11,898 nucleotides of DNA, taken from Lachnospiraceae bacterium. GTDB taxonomy: Bacteria > Bacillota > Clostridia > Lachnospirales > Lachnospiraceae. The notes below the pieces were generated by a model. The model did not search any database, was not told the DNA's origin, and was given only the letters and a program-made list of their open reading frames with translations. Positions 1 through 7,402 of the stretch are shown here, one piece after another; position 1 is the stretch's first letter; each line of letters begins with the position of its first letter. The DNA is taken from positions 1 through 11,898 of the forward strand of contig JAJPZP010000061.1 of NCBI GenBank assembly GCA_021204285.1, given 5' to 3'. A program made the translations under genes and the position numbers.

Positions 1-2
1 CG

Positions 3-464
3 GATGAGCTCTTTGACCATGCACTCCGTGTGGCGGAGATGAGGGGGCGGGTCGCCCGGGGCGAGCTTGTGGTGATCACGGCAGGCGTGCCGCTCGGACT
101 CTCCGGCACGACCAACATGCTCAAGGTTCAGATTACCGGAAAGACGCTTCTGACCGGACGCGGCTGCGGCAAGGCAATGGCTTCCGGCAATGTCTGTGTT
201 CTGGCCGGACCGGATGACAGGAAGAGCTTTCATCCGGGTGACATTATCGTGATGCGTGAGACGGACAACGAGATGATGGAGCAGCTCAGAGAAGCGGGCG
301 GCATTATCACAGAGACGGGGGATGTGCATTCCCATGCGGCGACCGTCGGCATGGCGCTGGGGGTTCCGGTGATCGTAGGAGCCCGGAACGCGACGCGCAT
401 CCTGAAAGCCGGAACCTTCGTGACAATGGACGCGGAGAAAGGCCTGGTATACAGCGGGAAGTAA
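3..464 (+). CDS. pyk: Pyruvate kinase, C-terminal part (5' end outside window)
   Basis: Only the last 153 residues are visible; the frame is open from base 3. Pyruvate kinase makes pyruvate and ATP from phosphoenolpyruvate and ADP, the last step of glycolysis, in the cytosol. The sequence shows the end of the PK C-domain ([18 protein letters not shown], then MLKVQ), where the GTTN segment lies in the allosteric sugar-phosphate site of the family. It continues into an extra PEP-utilizer-like domain with [11 protein letters not shown] and [12 protein letters not shown], the pattern known from the C-terminal extension of Bacillus/Geobacillus-type enzymes. The His of HSHAAT sits where the phospho-His lies in true PEP-utilizing enzymes; in pyruvate kinases the extension is not needed for catalysis. 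The gene ends with TAA 14 bp before asnS. An internal GTG at 30 is not a likely start, because homology continues upstream of it. Confidence 0.93.
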   Translation, partial: DELFDHALRVAEMRGRVARGELVVITAGVPLGLSGTTNMLKVQITGKTLLTGRGCGKAMASGNVCVLAGPDDRKSFHPGDIIVMRETDNEMMEQLREAGGIITETGDVHSHAATVGMALGVPVIVGARNATRILKAGTFVTMDAEKGLVYSGK

Positions 465-478
465 AAGGGGAAAAAGAA

Positions 479-1870
479 ATGGAACTCACGACAGTCAGGG
501 AACTGTACAAAAATACGGACACATATCTTAATCAGGATATCACGGTGGGCGGCTGGGTGCGCAGCGTTCGCGATTCCAAAAGCTTTGGTTTTCTGGTGCT
601 GCATGACGGCACCTTCTTTGATACGCTGCAGGTGGTCTATCATGATACGATGGACAATTTTTCCGAGATTGGGAAACTGAATGTCGGGGCAGCGGTGATT
701 GTGCGCGGTACGCTTGTGGCGACGCCGCAGGCGAAGCAGCCCTTTGAGATTCAGGCGCAGGAAGTGACAGTGGAAGGCGCTTCCGCACCGGACTATCCGC
801 TGCAGAAGAAGAGGCATACACTCGAGTATCTGCGGACGATGACGCATCTACGCCCGCGCACAAACACTTTCCAGGCGGTTTTCCGCGTGCGTTCGCTTAC
901 GGCCTACGCGATTCATCGCTTCTTTCAGGAACGCGACTTTGTCTATGTGCATACGCCGCTGATCACCGCAAGTGACTGCGAGGGCGCCGGAGAGATGTTT
1001 CAGGTGACCACGCTGGATCTGAAGAATCCTCCCCTGACGGAGGACGGAGAGGTCGATTACTCTAAGGATTTCTTCGGCAAGCAGACGAACCTGACGGTCA
1101 GCGGTCAGCTGAACGTGGAGACATTTGCCCAGGCTTTTCGTAATGTCTATACCTTCGGGCCGACCTTCCGTGCGGAGAATTCCAATACGACGCGCCATGC
1201 GGCGGAGTTCTGGATGATCGAGCCGGAGATGGCTTTTGCGGATCTTGACGACGACATGCGCGTGGCGGAGGAGATGCTGAAATATGTGATTTCCTATGTG
1301 CTGGAACATGCACCGGAGGAGATGAATTTCTTTAACTCCTTCGTGGACAAGGGTCTTATCGAGCGCCTCGAACATGTGATGAACTCCGAGTTTGGGCGCG
1401 TGACCTACATGGAGGCCATGAAGATTCTGGAAGAGCACAACGACCAGTTCGACTACAAGGTTTCCTGGGGCTGCGACCTGCAGACAGAACATGAGCGCTT
1501 CCTCACGGAGCAGGTTTTCAGACGACCGGTTTTCGTGACCGATTATCCGAAGGAGATTAAGGCCTTCTATATGAAGCAGAACGACGACGGCAGGACGGTG
1601 GCCGCGATGGACTGCCTTGTGCCTGCCATCGGCGAGATCATCGGCGGCAGCCAGAGGGAGGACGACCTCGGGAAGCTGACACAACGGATGGACGAGCTTG
1701 GCCTCGACAAGGACAGCTACCGCTTCTATCTCGATCTTCGTAAATACGGCTCGACGCGTCACGCGGGCTTCGGCCTCGGCTTCGAGCGCTGTGTCATGTA
1801 CCTGACCGGCATGGGAAATATCCGCGACGTGGAACCTTTCCCACGCACGGTCAGGAACTGTGAGCTGTAG
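479..1870 (+). CDS. asnS: Asparaginyl-tRNA synthetase
   Basis: 463 residues, close to the E. coli enzyme length. It charges tRNA-Asn with asparagine using ATP, in the cytosol. The N-terminal OB-fold anticodon-binding domain covers about residues 1-115 ([22 protein letters not shown]). The class II catalytic domain follows, with motif 2 at F230-R231-A232-E233 followed by [11 protein letters not shown], and motif 3 at 430-437 (GFGLGFER) followed by [11 protein letters not shown]. The Asn-type motif 3 context and the segment [16 protein letters not shown] separate it from AspRS and mark the longer E. coli-like subtype. The ATG at 479 is preceded by a purine-rich AAAGGGGAAAAAG stretch. No T-box leader fits in the 14-bp gap after pyk, so it probably depends on the upstream promoter. 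The CsoR-family gene begins 13 bp downstream. Confidence 0.97.
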   Translation: MELTTVRELYKNTDTYLNQDITVGGWVRSVRDSKSFGFLVLHDGTFFDTLQVVYHDTMDNFSEIGKLNVGAAVIVRGTLVATPQAKQPFEIQAQEVTVEGASAPDYPLQKKRHTLEYLRTMTHLRPRTNTFQAVFRVRSLTAYAIHRFFQERDFVYVHTPLITASDCEGAGEMFQVTTLDLKNPPLTEDGEVDYSKDFFGKQTNLTVSGQLNVETFAQAFRNVYTFGPTFRAENSNTTRHAAEFWMIEPEMAFADLDDDMRVAEEMLKYVISYVLEHAPEEMNFFNSFVDKGLIERLEHVMNSEFGRVTYMEAMKILEEHNDQFDYKVSWGCDLQTEHERFLTEQVFRRPVFVTDYPKEIKAFYMKQNDDGRTVAAMDCLVPAIGEIIGGSQREDDLGKLTQRMDELGLDKDSYRFYLDLRKYGSTRHAGFGLGFERCVMYLTGMGNIRDVEPFPRTVRNCEL

Positions 1871-1876
1871 AGGAGG
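1871..1876 (+). promoter_or_regulatory. Ribosome binding site for the CsoR-family gene
   Basis: AGGAGG lies immediately after the asnS stop codon and 7 nt before the ATG at 1884. It fixes the start at 1884 rather than at an in-frame TTG-like start at 1860, which lies inside asnS, has no such site and would add eight unrelated residues. Confidence 0.85.
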
Positions 1877-1883
1877 AAAGCAC

Positions 1884-2279
1884 ATGGCGGACGAAGGAAG
1901 ACACACGCATATCGCCCCGGACGGGACGGTATACGAGCACAGCCACAGCCATACCCATGAGCACGAGCTGGAGCACGCGGACGGGCATGAATATGCCCAC
2001 GGACACAACCACACGCACACTCACGCCAACACCAAGGCGGTGCTGAACCGCCTCTCCCGCGCGATCGGCCACCTGGAGTCGATCAAGCGTATGGTCGAGG
2101 ACGGGCGGGACTGCTCTGAAGTGCTGATCCAGCTCTCCGCGGTTAAGTCCGCGATCAACAACACCGGCAAGGTCATCCTGAAAGACCACATCGAGCACTG
2201 CCTCGTGGAGGCCGTGGAGCAGGGCGATACGGAGGCCATCAAGGACCTGACCGACGCGATCGACCGCTTCATGAAATAA
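1884..2279 (+). CDS. CsoR/RcnR/FrmR-family metal-sensing transcriptional repressor with His-rich N-terminus
   Basis: 131 residues from the ATG chosen by the AGGAGG site. Residues 1-50 form a low-complexity tail with 14 histidines (H7 to H47), mostly as HxH repeats. Residues 51-131 are an all-helical CsoR-like domain: NRLSRAIGHLESIKRMVEDG, then C77, the SAVKSAI helix, and H102-x3-C106 in DHIEHC. C77, H102 and C106 match the Cys-His-Cys Cu(I) ligands known from CsoR, so copper is the first guess. The tail could add Ni, Zn or Cu binding or buffering, so the true metal cannot be read from sequence. Family members are DNA-binding tetramers that leave the operator when loaded with metal. No efflux pump or chaperone gene lies next to it; it is the last gene of the pyk-asnS run and is followed by a weak terminator. 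FrmR- or CstR-like sensing is an alternative but less likely given H102. Confidence 0.88.
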   Translation: MADEGRHTHIAPDGTVYEHSHSHTHEHELEHADGHEYAHGHNHTHTHANTKAVLNRLSRAIGHLESIKRMVEDGRDCSEVLIQLSAVKSAINNTGKVILKDHIEHCLVEAVEQGDTEAIKDLTDAIDRFMK

Positions 2280-2289
2280 ACGCGCCGCC

Positions 2290-2317
2290 TGGCCTCTGCC
2301 GCTGCGGCCATATTTTT
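2290..2317 (+). terminator. Candidate weak intrinsic terminator after the CsoR-family gene
   Basis: TGGCC (2290-2294) and GGCCA (2306-2310) can pair across an 11-nt loop and are followed by TATTTTT. An alternative stem GCCGC (2284-2288) with GCGGC (2304-2308) overlaps it. The stems are short, so termination may be partial. The position, 10 bp after the stop codon and before the nrdD promoter, fits. Confidence 0.45.
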
Positions 2318-2330
2318 AGCATTTTGTCTA

Positions 2331-2359
2331 TTGCATTCTGCCGCACTATAGTATATACT
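2331..2359 (+). promoter_or_regulatory. Sigma-A-type promoter of nrdD
   Basis: TTGCAT (2331-2336) and TATACT (2354-2359) are separated by exactly 17 bp, close to the housekeeping consensus. The -10 box lies in a 10-bp perfect palindrome AGTATATACT (2350-2359), overlapped on its left by another palindrome, ACTATAGT (2345-2352). This leaves about 55 nt of 5' leader before nrdD. Confidence 0.7.
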
Positions 2360-2394
2360 GAATATCAACATCTGGCATTTGAAATGAGAAAATG

Positions 2395-2410
2395 GCACAA
2401 GATATAGTGG
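2395..2410 (+). promoter_or_regulatory. Candidate NrdR box in the nrdD leader
   Basis: The 16-mer GCACAAGATATAGTGG matches the published NrdR-box consensus (aCaCwAtATaTwGtgt) at 13 of 16 positions by my count. NrdR represses ribonucleotide reductase genes in many bacteria, which fits the gene that follows. NrdR boxes usually occur in pairs. A partial half-site CACTATA (2344-2350) at the promoter starts about 52 bp upstream, wider than the usual two- or three-turn spacing. The 3' edge of the box runs into the ribosome binding site. Confidence 0.5.
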
Positions 2411-2420
2411 GGTGGAAGAT

Positions 2421-4556
2421 ATGATGTATGTGGTGAAAAAGGATGGTACCCGCGAGGCCTTCAATGTGCAGAAGGTTGTCAACGCGGTCAACAAATCCGC
2501 GGCGCGTATTCTGTATAAATTCTCGGACGAGGAGATCGACTTTATCCGCAGCTTCGCCTACGAACACGCGGAGGCGCTCGGCAAGGAGAATATTGACGTG
2601 CAGGAGATGCACAATATCACCGAGGGGGCGCTCGATCAGGTGAACCCGGCAGTGGCGAAGAGCTATCGCGATTACCGGAATTATAAGAAGGACTTCGTGC
2701 ACATGATGGACGATGTCTATACAAAGAGCCAGTCGATCCGCTATATTGGAGATAAGAGCAATGCGAACACGGACAGCGCGCTCGTGGCGACGAAGCGCAG
2801 CCTCATCTTCAATGAGCTGAATAAGGAGCTCTACCGCAAGTTTTTCATGAACCGCAATGAACTGCAGGCCTGCCGCGACGGCTATATTTACATCCATGAC
2901 CAGTCGGCGCGTCTTGATACGATGAACTGCTGCCTCTTCGACGTGGCGAATGTGCTGAAGGGCGGCTTTGAGATGGGCAATGTCTGGTACAATGAGCCGA
3001 AGACGCTCGATACAGCCTTCGACGTGATGGGAGATATCATTCTGAGCACGGCGTCTCAGCAGTACGGCGGCTTTACGGTGCCGGAGGTGGACAAGATTCT
3101 TGCGCCCTATGCCGAGAAGAGCTATGAGAAGTTTAAGAGTGAATTTTTATCCTACGCGGATCCGTCCTGGGAGGGCGCGGAGGCGAAGGCGGAGGATTAT
3201 GCGCTGAAGCGCGTCCACCGCGACTTTGAGCAGGGCTGGCAGGGCATTGAGTACAAGCTGAATACGGTCGGTTCCTCGCGCGGCGACTATCCCTTCGTTA
3301 CGATGTCGATGGGACTCGGACAGGGCCGCTTTGAGAAGATGTGCAACATTGTCATGCTGCAGGTCCATCAGGAGGGGCAGGGCAAGAAGGGCGCGAAGAA
3401 GCCGGTGCTGTTCCCGAAGATTGTCTTTCTGTACGACGAGGCGATCCACGGGAAGGGCGGCGTCTGCGAGGATGTCTTCGAGGCCGGGGTCGAGTGCTCG
3501 TGTAAGACGATGTATCCGGACTGGCTCTCGATGAGCGGCGAGGGCTATATTTCCAGTATGTACCAGAAGTACGGCAAGGTGATCAGCCCGATGGGCTGCC
3601 GCGCGTTCTTAAGCCCCTGGTACGAGCGCGGCGGCATGGAACCGGCCGACGAGGACGATGTACCGGTCTTTGTGGGGCGCTTCAATATCGGCGCGGTGAG
3701 TCTGCATCTGCCGATGATCCTGGCGCAGTCTCGCTCAGAAAACCGTGATTTCTACGAGGTACTCGACTATTATCTCGAGATGATCCGGAACCTGCACATC
3801 CGCACCCGCGATTACCTTGGCGAGATGCGGGCTTCGACGAACCCGCTTGCCTACTGTGAGGGCGGCTTCTACGGCGGACACCTTGATCCGCATGACAAGA
3901 TCAAGCCGCTGCTTGCGCCGATGACCGCATCCTTCGGTATCACCGCGCTCAACGAGCTGCAGGAGCTTTATAATGGCAAATCGATCCGCGAAGACGGGCA
4001 GTTTGCTTTGGATGTCATGAAATATATCAATGAGAAGATTGCGCAGTACAAGAAGGAGGACGGCATCCTCTATGCGATCTACGGCACGCCGGCGGAGAGT
4101 CTCTGCGGCCTGCAGATCGAGCAGTTCCGCAAGAAATTCGGGATCGTGGAGAATGTCTCTGACCGCCCCTATGTGAGCAACAGTTTCCACTGTCATGTGA
4201 CCGAGGATATGACGCCGATCGAGAAGCAGGACAGCGAGGGACGTTTCTGGGAGCTCTGCAACGGCGGCAAGATCCAGTATGTGCGTTATCCGGTCGGTTA
4301 TAATAAGGAGGCAGTGCGCACACTCGTACGCCGTGCGATGAAGAAGGGCTTCTACGAGGGCGTGAACCTCTCGCTCGCCTACTGTGACGATTGCGGACAC
4401 CAGGAGCTCGAGATGGACGTCTGCCCGAAGTGCGGCAGCCGCAACCTGACGAAGATCGACCGTATGAACGGTTATCTTTCCTATTCCCGCGTGAAAGGAG
4501 ACACCCGCCTGAACGCGGCAAAGATGGCAGAAATTGCCGAGCGCAAATCCATGTGA
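2421..4556 (+). CDS. nrdD: Anaerobic (class III) ribonucleoside-triphosphate reductase, glycyl radical enzyme
   Basis: 711 residues from the ATG at 2421. It reduces NTPs to dNTPs under anaerobic conditions, using a glycyl radical installed by the radical-SAM activase NrdG. An N-terminal ATP-cone (about residues 1-90, VVKKDGTREAFNVQKVVNAV) is the allosteric domain. Likely active-site cysteines are C170/C171 (MNCCLFD) and C393 (SPMGCRAFLSPWYE), the latter the expected thiyl site. Near the end are four zinc-type cysteines, C655, C658, C668 and C671 (CDDC, CPKC), then the radical glycine G684 in RMNGYLS. GTG at 2412 and ATG at 2424 are alternative starts. I chose 2421 because GGGGTGG ends about 6 nt before it, and a GTG start would lie inside that site. 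It appears to be transcribed alone. No nrdG follows; a structured element begins at the stop codon. Confidence 0.96.
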   Translation: MMYVVKKDGTREAFNVQKVVNAVNKSAARILYKFSDEEIDFIRSFAYEHAEALGKENIDVQEMHNITEGALDQVNPAVAKSYRDYRNYKKDFVHMMDDVYTKSQSIRYIGDKSNANTDSALVATKRSLIFNELNKELYRKFFMNRNELQACRDGYIYIHDQSARLDTMNCCLFDVANVLKGGFEMGNVWYNEPKTLDTAFDVMGDIILSTASQQYGGFTVPEVDKILAPYAEKSYEKFKSEFLSYADPSWEGAEAKAEDYALKRVHRDFEQGWQGIEYKLNTVGSSRGDYPFVTMSMGLGQGRFEKMCNIVMLQVHQEGQGKKGAKKPVLFPKIVFLYDEAIHGKGGVCEDVFEAGVECSCKTMYPDWLSMSGEGYISSMYQKYGKVISPMGCRAFLSPWYERGGMEPADEDDVPVFVGRFNIGAVSLHLPMILAQSRSENRDFYEVLDYYLEMIRNLHIRTRDYLGEMRASTNPLAYCEGGFYGGHLDPHDKIKPLLAPMTASFGITALNELQELYNGKSIREDGQFALDVMKYINEKIAQYKKEDGILYAIYGTPAESLCGLQIEQFRKKFGIVENVSDRPYVSNSFHCHVTEDMTPIEKQDSEGRFWELCNGGKIQYVRYPVGYNKEAVRTLVRRAMKKGFYEGVNLSLAYCDDCGHQELEMDVCPKCGSRNLTKIDRMNGYLSYSRVKGDTRLNAAKMAEIAERKSM

Positions 4557-4722
4557 TGATACCAGGGTCAAAAGGTCATGGATCAAATGCTTGCATTTGT
4601 ATTCATGACTTTGAGACCCGCAAAAACATGAGGAAGTAGCCATTTCCCGAAGGGAAATGTGCGGATTCCGAATGTTTTTAGGATTTCGGGAGTGCGAAGC
4701 ACGGAGAAATCCGTGGTATCAT
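4556..4722 (+). ncRNA. Multi-stem structured element (candidate non-coding RNA or palindromic mobile repeat)
   Basis: About 167 nt closed by a perfect 9-bp stem P1, ATGATACCA (4556-4564) with TGGTATCAT (4714-4722). Inside: P2, a long hairpin at 4565-4619 (outer arms 4565-4580/4604-4619 pair at 13 of 16 positions, inner arms CAAATGC/GCATTTG perfect); P3, AAAAACAT (4622-4629) with ATGTTTTT (4672-4679), which encloses P4, CATTTCCC-GAA-GGGAAATG (4641-4659); and P5, GGATTTC (4681-4687) with GAAATCC (4706-4712), capped by GTGC-GAA-GCAC (4692-4702). TCCCGAA (4645-4651) is also an exact complement of TTCGGGA (4685-4691), so an alternative or tertiary pairing is possible. The element starts on the last base of the nrdD stop codon and is followed by a terminator, so it probably ends the nrdD transcript. 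I see no coding potential and cannot assign it to a named RNA family. The stems can be seen directly; function is unknown. Confidence 0.72.
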
Positions 4723-4734
4723 GATAAAAATATG

Positions 4735-4785
4735 ACAGCGGATGACCTGCTTTTGGGGAAGGCCGTCCGCTGTTTATATTTTATT
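4735..4785 (+). terminator. Intrinsic terminator of the nrdD transcript
   Basis: ACAGCGGA (4735-4742) pairs with TCCGCTGT (4766-4773), and the stem continues to 4748/4760 with one G-U pair and one mismatch (loop 4749-4759). It is followed by TTATATTTTATT, an interrupted T-run. It lies 12 bp after the structured element. From 4786 to 4868 I see only AT-rich sequence, with a weak isolated TATAAT at 4832-4837. Confidence 0.7.
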
Positions 4786-4868
4786 GTAAAACTGCACAAA
4801 AACGATGTGAATTCAGGTTAAGCATCTGTTATATAATTGTGAAAAATTCCGAAATTAAAAAAGAAAAA

Positions 4869-4896
4869 TTGCAATTTCCACACAAGATTGTATAAT
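4869..4896 (+). promoter_or_regulatory. Promoter of glgCD
   Basis: TTGCAA (4869-4874) and TATAAT (4891-4896) with a 16-bp spacer, a strong sigma-A-like match. The -35 box lies inside a perfect 12-bp palindrome AAATTGCAATTT (4866-4877), a possible operator. The predicted leader is about 25-30 nt. Confidence 0.78.
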
Positions 4897-4914
4897 AGAC
4901 TTATATGAGTGAAA

Positions 4915-4920
4915 GAGAGG
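4915..4920 (+). promoter_or_regulatory. Ribosome binding site of glgC
   Basis: GAGAGG lies 9 nt before the ATG at 4930. It decides against an in-frame GTG at 4909, which lies upstream of the site and would add seven residues before the usual GlgC N-terminus. Confidence 0.75.
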
Positions 4921-4929
4921 TCCATTCTT

Positions 4930-6066
4930 ATGAAGCAAAACAGTATGTTGGCAATGATTCTGGCCGGCGGGCGCGGTTCCCGTCTCCATGATCTTACCAA
5001 TAAGGTCGCAAAACCTGCAGTTGGCTATGGTGGAAAATACCGGATTATCGACTTCCCGTTGAGCAACTGCGCGAACAGCGGCATTGACGTGGTCGGTATC
5101 CTGACCCAGTATGAATCCGTTCTGCTGAACAGCTATGTTTCCGGTGGCAGCAAGTGGGGACTCGACTCCCGCGACAGCGGTGTCTTCGTACTTCCACCGC
5201 GTGAGAAAGCAGATTCCGAGCTGGATGTCTACCGTGGGACGGCGGACGCGATCTCGCAGAACATTGATTTTGTGGACAGCTATGACCCGGAGTACATACT
5301 GATCCTTTCTGGCGACCACATCTACAAGATGAATTACTCCAAGATGCTGAATGCTCACAAGGAAAATAACGCAGACGCGACGATCGCGGTGCTGGAGGTC
5401 CCGATGAAGGAGGCCAGCCGTTTCGGTATTATGAACACCGACCCGGAGACCGGGCGGATTGTGGAGTTTGAGGAGAAGCCGGCACAGCCGAAGAGCAACC
5501 TTGCATCCATGGGTATTTATATCTTTACCTGGAAGCTTCTGCGCAAGATGCTCCTGGCTGATATGAAGAATGAAAATTCCAGCCATGATTTTGGAAAAGA
5601 TATTATTCCCGCTCTTTTAAATGATGGGAAGAGACTGTTCGCCTACAAGTTCAAGGGTTACTGGAAGGATGTCGGGACGATTGATTCTCTCTGGGAGGCC
5701 AATATGGACCTTCTGGACAAGAAGAACGGCCTGGAGCTTGACGACCATACCTGGACGATCTATACGGAGGATGCTCCGGCTACGCCGCAGTATGTGGCTC
5801 CGACGGGCAGTGTGAAGCGTGCATATGTCACGCAGGGCTGCATGATCGAGGGTGATGTTAGAAATTCGGTGCTCTTCACCGGCGCGGAGGTCAAAGCAGG
5901 AGCGAAGGTTGTCGACAGCGTTCTGATGTCCGGTGTTGTCGTGGAAGAGGGCGCGGTTGTACAGCGCGCACTTGTCGCGGACGGCGTGAAGATCGGGGCG
6001 CAGGCCGTTGTGGGAGATCCGGACAGCGAGCACATCGAACTTATAGCGAAAAATGTAAAGGGGTAG
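4930..6066 (+). CDS. glgC: Glucose-1-phosphate adenylyltransferase (ADP-glucose pyrophosphorylase), catalytic subunit
   Basis: 378 residues, the usual length for Firmicutes GlgC. It makes ADP-glucose from ATP and glucose-1-phosphate, the committed step of bacterial glycogen synthesis, in the cytosol. The nucleotidyltransferase fold occupies about residues 1-260: the nucleotide loop at 13-19 (GGRGSRL), KPAV at 28-31, [10 protein letters not shown] at 37-46, the metal/catalytic D129 in [11 protein letters not shown], and EEKP at 181-184 for sugar-phosphate binding. A C-terminal left-handed beta-helix of hexapeptide-like repeats follows (about 290-378). The loop has Ser where many homologues have Thr (GGxGTRL), a mild change. 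The gene is followed 6 bp later by glgD. No glgA, glgB or glgP is adjacent. Confidence 0.96.
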   Translation: MKQNSMLAMILAGGRGSRLHDLTNKVAKPAVGYGGKYRIIDFPLSNCANSGIDVVGILTQYESVLLNSYVSGGSKWGLDSRDSGVFVLPPREKADSELDVYRGTADAISQNIDFVDSYDPEYILILSGDHIYKMNYSKMLNAHKENNADATIAVLEVPMKEASRFGIMNTDPETGRIVEFEEKPAQPKSNLASMGIYIFTWKLLRKMLLADMKNENSSHDFGKDIIPALLNDGKRLFAYKFKGYWKDVGTIDSLWEANMDLLDKKNGLELDDHTWTIYTEDAPATPQYVAPTGSVKRAYVTQGCMIEGDVRNSVLFTGAEVKAGAKVVDSVLMSGVVVEEGAVVQRALVADGVKIGAQAVVGDPDSEHIELIAKNVKG

Positions 6067-6072
6067 AGAGTT

Positions 6073-7188
6073 ATGGTGAGAGCATTAGGAATTATCAGTT
6101 TTTCGGAGAGCAATGTCTGGGTAGAAGGAATGGAGTCTTTCCGCTCAATCGCCGCCTTCCCCTTCCTTGGCAGATATCGTGTGGTCGATTTTCCGATCTC
6201 CAATATGTCGAACAGCGGGATTGACCGGATTCAGGTCTATATCCGCAGAAAGCCGCAGTCTCTGGTACAGCATCTCGGTACCGGCAGACATTACAATATC
6301 AACTCCAAGAGCGGATATCTGCGCATGATGTTCGCCTCCTCCACAGAGGAGAATGATTATTACAATACGGATGTCCGGACCTACATGGAATTCATTGATC
6401 ATATCAAGAATACGTCGAACACCCACGTGGTGATCGCACCGGGTTATATGATCTATCAGCAGGATTATGCTGCGATGCTGAACATGCATATTGAGTCCGG
6501 AGCCGACATCAGTGTGCTCTATCATGCGGTCGATAATGCGAAAGAAGCCTATCAGAATTGCTACTGTGTGAACCTGAATCGCCAGAAGGGCGTGAAATCC
6601 TTTGAGCTGAACGGTGGCACGGTGAAGAACCGGAATATTTTCATGGATACTTATGTCATGTCGAAGGAGATGTTCCTTGATCTGCTTGACGAAGCGCAGA
6701 AGCTGTCCTCGATGTATACGTTGCGGATGATTATCAACGCGAAGTGTGACGAGCTCGACATCCGCGGAGTGGCACATAAGGGATTCTTTGCACCGATCAC
6801 GGACTTCAAGAGCTATTACGACGCGAACCTGTCGGTGAACCGGCAGAAGATTGCGGAGAGTCTGTTCAAGCAGAGCTGGCCGATCTATACCAGGACAAAT
6901 GATTCCTGTCCGGCACAGTATTTTGAGTCGGCCGAAGTGAAGGGTTCCTTTATCGCCAACGGCAGCGTGGTCGAGGGTACGGTCATCGACTCCGTTGTCG
7001 GTCGTGACTGCAAGATCAAACCGGGCGCGGTAGTCCGCAACGCGGTGCTGCTGGACAACGTCACGATCGGTGAGGATGTACATATTGAGGGCCAGGTCGT
7101 GGACAAGAACGCACAGGTCATCCATAGGAAGGAAGTCATTGCAGATCCGGAGCATCCGGGTTATATCAAGAGAAACGATGTAGTGTAA
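6073..7188 (+). CDS. glgD: GlgD, ADP-glucose pyrophosphorylase-like regulatory subunit
   Basis: 371 residues, a paralogue of the preceding GlgC. In Geobacillus, GlgD forms a complex with GlgC and raises its activity while being itself inactive or poorly active. The sequence agrees: GlgC's nucleotide loop GGRGSRL is replaced by SFSESNVWVEG (about residues 9-19), and the catalytic GDH is replaced by PGY in VIAPGYMIYQQDY. The fold-defining segments YRVVDFPISNMSNSGID and the C-terminal hexapeptide beta-helix are kept. AAGGGG at the 3' end of glgC serves as the ribosome binding site, with the glgC stop codon between it and the ATG. The tight spacing implies cotranscription and matched subunit output. 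A strong terminator follows. Confidence 0.95.
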   Translation: MVRALGIISFSESNVWVEGMESFRSIAAFPFLGRYRVVDFPISNMSNSGIDRIQVYIRRKPQSLVQHLGTGRHYNINSKSGYLRMMFASSTEENDYYNTDVRTYMEFIDHIKNTSNTHVVIAPGYMIYQQDYAAMLNMHIESGADISVLYHAVDNAKEAYQNCYCVNLNRQKGVKSFELNGGTVKNRNIFMDTYVMSKEMFLDLLDEAQKLSSMYTLRMIINAKCDELDIRGVAHKGFFAPITDFKSYYDANLSVNRQKIAESLFKQSWPIYTRTNDSCPAQYFESAEVKGSFIANGSVVEGTVIDSVVGRDCKIKPGAVVRNAVLLDNVTIGEDVHIEGQVVDKNAQVIHRKEVIADPEHPGYIKRNDVV

Positions 7189-7208
7189 AAAAGAAAACGC
7201 AGACTTTT

Positions 7209-7247
7209 AAGGGGACTGACACGAAGGAATGTCAGTCCCTTTTTTTC
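7209..7247 (+). terminator. Strong intrinsic terminator of glgCD
   Basis: GGGACTGACA (7212-7221) pairs perfectly with TGTCAGTCCC (7230-7239) around an 8-nt loop and is followed by seven T residues (7240-7246). The stop codon of glgD is about 20 bp upstream. Confidence 0.95.
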
Positions 7248-7256
7248 TGTAGAATA

Positions 7257-7313
7257 ATTCAGGACAGCAGGCCCCAGACCGCCTTCTTTGAAGGCTATAT
7301 GCCGCTTACGCGT
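7257..7313. repeat. Dispersed intergenic repeat, copy A
   Basis: This 57-nt sequence recurs at 11842-11898 with 53 identical positions. It contains a perfect hairpin, GCCTTC-TTT-GAAGGC (7281-7295), whose stem is intact in the other copy while the loop differs (TTT against TTC). The element may continue right of 7313 through the hairpin at 7356-7388, but the second copy is cut by the window end, so its true length cannot be seen. It lies 10 bp after the glgCD terminator T-run and contains no gene. Confidence 0.88.
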
Positions 7314-7355
7314 CATATGTCTGAGGCTTGATGGTTCTCCGCTTCGCTCCGGTCC

Positions 7356-7388
7356 GCGCAAAGCAGACGTCCCCCGGACGTCTTGCGC
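7356..7388. repeat. Palindromic hairpin, possibly the right part of repeat copy A
   Basis: AGACGTCC (7365-7372) and GGACGTCT (7376-7383) form a perfect 8-bp stem around CCC. Outer arms GCGCA (7356-7360) and TGCGC (7384-7388) extend it across a 4-nt bulge. No T-run follows, so it is not a standard terminator. Just to the left, CCGCTTCGCTCCGG (7339-7352) carries GCTTCGC, the complement of a GCGAAGC mini-hairpin. Confidence 0.6.
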
Positions 7389-7402
7389 CGTTCCGCCCAT
7401 CC

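Noticed and set aside
4565..4619. Long hairpin after nrdD as the intrinsic terminator
   Set aside because: No T-run follows it; the hairpin at 4735-4773 with a following T-rich stretch is the better terminator.
4391..4639. 82-codon plus-strand frame crossing the end of nrdD into the structured element
   Set aside because: It starts inside nrdD in another frame, is Arg/Pro-rich and resembles no family; its tail is just the translated hairpin.
4832..4837. Second upstream promoter for glgC based on TATAAT
   Set aside because: No acceptable -35 hexamer lies 16-18 bp upstream; the region is AT-rich, so isolated -10-like matches are expected.
7161..7400. 79-codon minus-strand frame over the glgCD terminator and repeat copy A
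   Set aside because: It runs through a terminator hairpin and repeat, has no ribosome binding site and no recognisable protein features.
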